DNA of 11,003 nucleotides from Thermoplasmata archaeon (GTDB taxonomy: Archaea > Thermoplasmatota > Thermoplasmata > Lutacidiplasmatales > UBA184). Below the pieces are notes generated by a model. That model saw only the letters and a list, made by a program, of their open reading frames with translations. It was not told the DNA's origin and did not search any database. The position numbers and the translations under genes are program-made. The stretch's first letter is position 1. Each line of letters begins with the position of its first letter. The DNA is taken from NCBI GenBank assembly GCA_022749905.1, contig JAKIWU010000033.1, positions 1 through 11,003 on the forward strand, in the 5' to 3' direction. This document shows positions 6,864 to 11,003 of the stretch, in pieces.

Positions 6864-9800
6864 ATGCAGCCACTCCCTCGGCAACTGAAGCCTCCCGAAA
6901 TCGAAGCGTCCATTCGGTCGCTGTGGAACGAACGATCGCTCCCGGCAGAGGCGGGTGTCGTCGGCCCCGCCGAGGGCGCCGTCACGCGCCAGTTCCTGGG
7001 CACCATCACCGGGAGCGAGCCGACGCTGGATCTCGCGGCCCGTCTCGTCTGCGCCGACGTCATCGCCCGGTTCGGAGCGGAGCGGGAGCGCCGCAGCATC
7101 GGCTTCCTGGAACCGCGCAGTTCGACCGACCCCGCTCTCGTCGAAGCCCGCCGAGCCTTCCTCGACACGATCGGATGCTGGACGGGGAAGGCGCGACCGC
7201 CCGGTCGTTCCCAGGAGGCGATGCTCGCGCGCGTGCAGGAGATGGTCGATACCCTCGCGAGTCTCGGCCTCCTGGTCACGCGCGACCTTCCGTTCCGATG
7301 CTGCCCGCGCTGCCGCGGGGCCCGGAGCCCCGAGACGATCGTCTACCGCGCGGAGCCTGGCTCCACCTCGCTCGTCCGGTTTCCCCTTCCCTCGATCACG
7401 CCTCCGACGAGCCTGATCGTCTGGACGGACGCGCCGTGGAAGCTTCTCGCCACCGCGGCCGTGCTTGTCAACGCCGAACTCCCGTACGTCATCGCGCGCT
7501 TCCGTCGTCGCGGGGTCGAGGAACGGATCGCGCTCGCCCGGTCCGCCCTTCCGAGGCTTGCGGCATGGTTCCCCGACGCTGAGGTCGAGGTCCTCGAAGA
7601 GCGCTTGGGTTCGAGCTTCACGGGCCTCCCCTATGTTCATCCGCTGGCGACGGAGTATCCGGGGCTCTCGAATCTCGCGCCACCCCTCGGCACGGTGCTC
7701 CCCCTCCCCGAGGTCAACGATTCTGGGACCGGGGTGGTCCTGCTCGTGCCCCGGCACGGTGCCGCCGATGCGGCTGCCTCCGCGTCCCTCGGTATCGAAG
7801 GTCGGACGGTGCTCGATGCCGACGGTCGTCTCTCTGACATCGGTCGGCACAAGTACACGCGACTCCCCGTGGACGCGGCGAACGCGTTCATCGTGCGCGA
7901 CCTCGAGGATGGAGGTTCGATCTTCGCCGAGCTCACCGTCCGACGCGGGGTACCCCACTGCATCATCTGCGGCTCCGAACTCCTCTGGATCCCGGGTCGG
8001 GCCTGGTGCGTCGAGATGGGCCGGCTCCCGGGCGCGATCCAACGGGACTTCTCCCGTCTCCTCCCGACCGATCCGCTTCCGTCCGCGACCGAGGTGGTCT
8101 CGTGGCCGTTCAGTGAGACCGTCGAGAGCGTCGAAGGGTCGGCGCCATCGCTCCTCGAATGCTCGGCGTGCGATCGGACCGCTCCGAACGCTCCGCCACG
8201 GGCGTGCGCCTGTGGCGGGCAGCTTCGCCTCGCGCGACGGAACGTCCTCCCGGCGCCTCTGGAGGCGATGCTCTCCTGGTCGGAGGTCGATCCAACGGAG
8301 TCCACGGTCCTGTTCGTGTCCGACCGAAGGCGCGTTCCGACGGTCGTCCATCACCTGCTCGCCCGGGAGGCGGCGCGCGCACGGCCGGCGGACCTGCGCC
8401 TCCTCCTCGTCCCCGCGATGCCGGTCGCCGAGGAGGCGACGATCGAAGAGGTTGGCCGGTTCCCGGACGCCTTGCGAGCCGCCCTCATCCGCGCCGCAGC
8501 CGTGGGGGCGACGCCGGCCTCGATCCGGGACCGCTGCCTCCAGGAAGCCCGTCGCCTCAGCAAGGTCTGGGAGACGGCTCGCTTCGTCCTCGACGGCATG
8601 ATCCGGGACGGACTCTCCTTCGCCCCGGAGGCCACGATCCGCCGTGCGTCCGAGCTTCCGGAGGAGGACCGCGCGTTCCTCTCGCGCCTCGAGCGGATGG
8701 GCAATGATGTCCGGATCCGCTACGAGCGCTTCGACCTCGCCGGCGTCCAGGAGCGTCTCTCCCGCTTCATGGAGGACGAGCTCCGGGACGAGTACCTCCC
8801 GCTCGTGCGCTCCCGGTTGGAGCCGAACACCCCCGCCTCGGAACGGGCGGCGACCCACCAGCTCCTCGCGCACGTGATCACGCGCTGCGCGGAGCTCTAC
8901 GGCCCGATCGCGCCGTTCACGATGGAAGCGATCGTGCGCGGGTTTCGTCCCGACGATCGTTCGATGTTCGAGCGGGCGCTGGCCGAGACGAACGAGAGCC
9001 TCCTCGACCTCACGCGGGAGCTCGGGTACGACCGGTGGGTCGGGTTCGCTGCCGCTCTACGGACCGCGCGACGCCAGGTCGGCATCGAGGCCGACGCGAC
9101 GCTCCCGCGGGTGGTCCTCTTCGTCTCCACCGACGCGCTCGGCGCGGACCTTCTCCGTTCGTTGCCGATCCTGAGCCGCATCGGACGAGTCACCCAGATC
9201 GAGGTGGACTCGCCCGGCCACCCGTGGCCCGGGCGACGGATCGATGCTCACCCGAATCCGGGGGAGATCCAGAGGGTCTACGGCTCGAAGGGGGCACGGA
9301 TCGTCCGGCTTCTCGAGCTCATGCCCGGACGCAAGGTCTTCGATGGGCTCCAGGCCGGAACCCTCACCGTCGCGCTCGATGGGGAGCACGTCCCGGTCCT
9401 CCCGCCGATGGTGGACTTCCTCGAATCCCTCCCCGAATGCGTCGTGCCCGTCCCGTGGCAGTACGGGGAGATCCTCCTCGTCGAGCCCAGCGAGAAGTCG
9501 GGGGCTCCGATCCCGGCGCTGTCCCTCGACGGGTTCGGGGTCGCACGGCACATCCGGCACCGCATCCGGCGTGCCGGCGCGCACGGACCACCGGAACGCG
9601 TCGTGATCGCGGCCTCGGGCCACCTCGCGGACCAGCTCGATCATCAGGCCGAAGCGGTCGCAGGCTTCCTCGGGGTCCCCCGCATCGAGATCGTTCCCCC
9701 CGACGAGGAGTTCCCCGCCGGGGAGCGTTCGACCGGGAGGACCCGACGAGGCGAGCGATGGACCGTGTGGATCCCCGGGGTTCCGAACGCCATCCGCACG

Positions 9801-10895
9801 GCCAAGCGGCGCCCCCTACGATCGGGCATCCCCCGCTTCCGAACGCCGGAACCTGAGACCGATGGCATCGATCTCCTCGGCGAAGCCGCGAAACAGGAGT
9901 ACGAGGCCGTGGCAACCTTGACCGAAAACTTGCAGGCGGAGCTCGGACGGCCGCTCGTCGGTCCTTCGAAGATGACCGCCGCTTGGACCCTCGGCTTCCG
10001 GGACGTGCCGGATTTTGAGGCGGCGTCGTTCGATTCGCTGAGCTCGGTCCCGGGGTTCGGACCCGCCGTCGCCGGCGAGATCGTGCGTCATTTCGGAGGA
10101 ACGCCCCCCCCCGTGTTCCACCATGCCGCGGCGACGCTTGTTCCTCAGCCCAGCAGGACGTCCGCTCCGACTCCCCCGGCCCAGGAGCCCGCGCGGGCCG
10201 CGCCGATTCTGGAGCAACTCCCTGAGCCCGCCCGAAACGCCTCCCCGGTCCTCCCGCCACGGATCGAGATCCTCTCCGTCCCACCCGTCGAGCCTCCGTC
10301 CGTTTCTACGCCCCTTCCTCGCGGACCGGCGCCGATCCCCATCGAACCTGCACCGGCCGAGCTCGCTCCGCCTGCACCGGAGCCCCCGCCCGAGATCCCG
10401 GCGGAGCCTCCCCCTCCCCCCGAGCCGGTGGGTGGTGTGTTCGTCTATTCCGGCAACGACGCCGACGGCGCCTGGCCCGCGTTCCTCGAGGCGACGGCCG
10501 ACGGCCGACCGGGGTTCTGCCTGACGCGAGAACCTCCCGGCGCCCGCAGGGCCTCGATCGGACGACGGCGCATCGATCTCGTGTGGCTTTCGAACGTGCC
10601 GATCGGGCTCGGGACGCCTGTCGCGCGCCCGAGCGATCTGGACGGACTCGAGTTCGGACTCCTGGGGACCCTGCAGGAGAAGCGGGCCGCGTTCGTGTTC
10701 CTCGAGGGCCTCGAGTACCTCGTGCGTCTCCATGGGACCGAGCGCGTGGCGGCGTTCGTCGCGCATGTCGATGCCGTCGCGCGGACGAGCGGGGCTCGCG
10801 TGTTCGTTCCCCTTCACCCTGGGCTCATGGCGCCTGGAGAGTTCGACCGGCTCGAGAGCGCGATCCTGCCTCCACGGACGGATCCGCCTGCGTAA
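6864..10895 (+). CDS. Catalytically dead isoleucyl-tRNA synthetase homologue fused to HhH and DUF835 domains (1343 aa)
   Basis: Residues 1 to about 1000 follow archaeal IleRS in order. The N terminus contains PEIEASIRSLW. The CP1 editing domain (about 150-365) has LIVWTDAPWKLLATAAVLVN and GTGVVLLVPRHGAAD. A zinc ribbon lies at 433-450, the anticodon-binding fold at about 600-720 includes LYGPIAPFTMEAI, and the IleRS C-terminal region extends to about 930. Zinc ligands are kept: C147xxC150, C366xxC369, C433xxC436, C448xC450. Catalytic motifs are gone: the HIGH position reads DLAA (about 56-59), SRxRYWG reads SETVESV (417-423), DVWFDSG reads PAPLEAM (463-469), and the KMSKS region (about 517-526) is PAMPVAEEAT. 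It should therefore not make aminoacyl-adenylate. Residues ~1044-1080 form a helix-hairpin-helix (VPGFGPAVAGEIV), 1081-1189 a Pro-rich linker, and 1190-1338 DUF835 (FCLTREPPG, ..VWLS.., LEGLEYLVRLHG). The true IleRS must lie elsewhere. The role may be tRNA or nucleic-acid sensing or regulation (inference). The gene is divergent from aIF5A. Confidence 0.85.
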   Translation: MQPLPRQLKPPEIEASIRSLWNERSLPAEAGVVGPAEGAVTRQFLGTITGSEPTLDLAARLVCADVIARFGAERERRSIGFLEPRSSTDPALVEARRAFLDTIGCWTGKARPPGRSQEAMLARVQEMVDTLASLGLLVTRDLPFRCCPRCRGARSPETIVYRAEPGSTSLVRFPLPSITPPTSLIVWTDAPWKLLATAAVLVNAELPYVIARFRRRGVEERIALARSALPRLAAWFPDAEVEVLEERLGSSFTGLPYVHPLATEYPGLSNLAPPLGTVLPLPEVNDSGTGVVLLVPRHGAADAAASASLGIEGRTVLDADGRLSDIGRHKYTRLPVDAANAFIVRDLEDGGSIFAELTVRRGVPHCIICGSELLWIPGRAWCVEMGRLPGAIQRDFSRLLPTDPLPSATEVVSWPFSETVESVEGSAPSLLECSACDRTAPNAPPRACACGGQLRLARRNVLPAPLEAMLSWSEVDPTESTVLFVSDRRRVPTVVHHLLAREAARARPADLRLLLVPAMPVAEEATIEEVGRFPDALRAALIRAAAVGATPASIRDRCLQEARRLSKVWETARFVLDGMIRDGLSFAPEATIRRASELPEEDRAFLSRLERMGNDVRIRYERFDLAGVQERLSRFMEDELRDEYLPLVRSRLEPNTPASERAATHQLLAHVITRCAELYGPIAPFTMEAIVRGFRPDDRSMFERALAETNESLLDLTRELGYDRWVGFAAALRTARRQVGIEADATLPRVVLFVSTDALGADLLRSLPILSRIGRVTQIEVDSPGHPWPGRRIDAHPNPGEIQRVYGSKGARIVRLLELMPGRKVFDGLQAGTLTVALDGEHVPVLPPMVDFLESLPECVVPVPWQYGEILLVEPSEKSGAPIPALSLDGFGVARHIRHRIRRAGAHGPPERVVIAASGHLADQLDHQAEAVAGFLGVPRIEIVPPDEEFPAGERSTGRTRRGERWTVWIPGVPNAIRTAKRRPLRSGIPRFRTPEPETDGIDLLGEAAKQEYEAVATLTENLQAELGRPLVGPSKMTAAWTLGFRDVPDFEAASFDSLSSVPGFGPAVAGEIVRHFGGTPPPVFHHAAATLVPQPSRTSAPTPPAQEPARAAPILEQLPEPARNASPVLPPRIEILSVPPVEPPSVSTPLPRGPAPIPIEPAPAELAPPAPEPPPEIPAEPPPPPEPVGGVFVYSGNDADGAWPAFLEATADGRPGFCLTREPPGARRASIGRRRIDLVWLSNVPIGLGTPVARPSDLDGLEFGLLGTLQEKRAAFVFLEGLEYLVRLHGTERVAAFVAHVDAVARTSGARVFVPLHPGLMAPGEFDRLESAILPPRTDPPA

Positions 10896-11003
10896 CGGCG
10901 TCCGGTCCTCGCCCGTGAAGGGCGCGCTTCACACCTGGATCAGCCGGGGCGCGATTCCGACGCGATCACGCCGGTTTCGAGGGCGGTTCCCATGCCGGAA
11001 GCC

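Noticed and set aside
6804..8873. A 689-residue minus-strand open frame opposite the pseudo-IleRS gene.
   Set aside because: It is Arg/Gly-rich with no domain, and the plus-strand product is clearly an IleRS homologue with conserved zinc ligands. The frame is an antisense shadow of strong third-position GC.
6864..9650. The IleRS-like region as an active isoleucyl-, valyl- or leucyl-tRNA synthetase.
   Set aside because: No HxGH and no KMSKS-like sequence appears at the expected places, and the other active-site motifs are also replaced.
10896..11003. Possible end of a minus-strand gene (open from 11003 to TGA at 10931-10929) or a plus-strand start at ATG 10992.
   Set aside because: Only 25 or 4 codons are visible and neither gives a recognisable sequence; too little to support a call.
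1..11003. CRISPR arrays, insertion sequences, toxin-antitoxin pairs or prophage genes.
   Set aside because: No regularly spaced direct repeats, terminal inverted repeats, transposase or phage motifs were seen.

Overview
The window looks like chromosomal DNA of a GC-rich archaeon (roughly two thirds GC, estimated by eye), most likely an uncultured member of the Thermoplasmatota. The reasons are an archaeal-type aIF5A with its hypusination motif, a DUF835 domain (a family known mainly from Thermoplasmata and relatives), a tRNA gene without encoded CCA that carries a small archaeal-style bulge-helix-bulge intron, and TATA-like boxes upstream of genes. The lineage is inference; no rRNA gene is present.

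Layout. Bases 1-801 (+) are the C-terminal part of a flotillin-like SPFH/band 7 protein cut by the window edge. Bases 940-1041 (-) are tRNA-Glu(CUC), interrupted by a 29-nt intron in the T loop. Bases 1111-1623 (+) encode a 170-residue protein of no family I recognise. It converges on a very large gene (1695-6167, -) for a roughly 1490-residue, all-helical, almost cysteine-free repeat protein. Upstream of that lies aIF5A (6295-6681, -), in the same orientation but apparently with its own promoter. Divergent from aIF5A is the most unusual gene, 6864-10895 (+). It encodes a 1343-residue protein that follows archaeal isoleucyl-tRNA synthetase from end to end. It keeps the zinc-binding cysteines but has lost HIGH, KMSKS and the other active-site motifs, and continues into a helix-hairpin-helix, a proline-rich linker and a DUF835 domain. 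The last 108 bases contain no gene I can assign.

How the genes may work together. aIF5A and the pseudo-IleRS share a divergent promoter region in which both carry the same 10-bp element AACCCTTATC. Both belong to translation by ancestry, and the pseudo-synthetase has polyproline runs of the kind that depend on IF5A for translation. A regulatory role for the pseudo-synthetase in translation or tRNA sensing is a reasonable hypothesis, but nothing here proves it. The main candidates for undescribed biology are this pseudo-IleRS-HhH-DUF835 fusion, the T-loop intron in tRNA-Glu, and the giant repeat protein with a perfect 19-bp palindrome in its leader.
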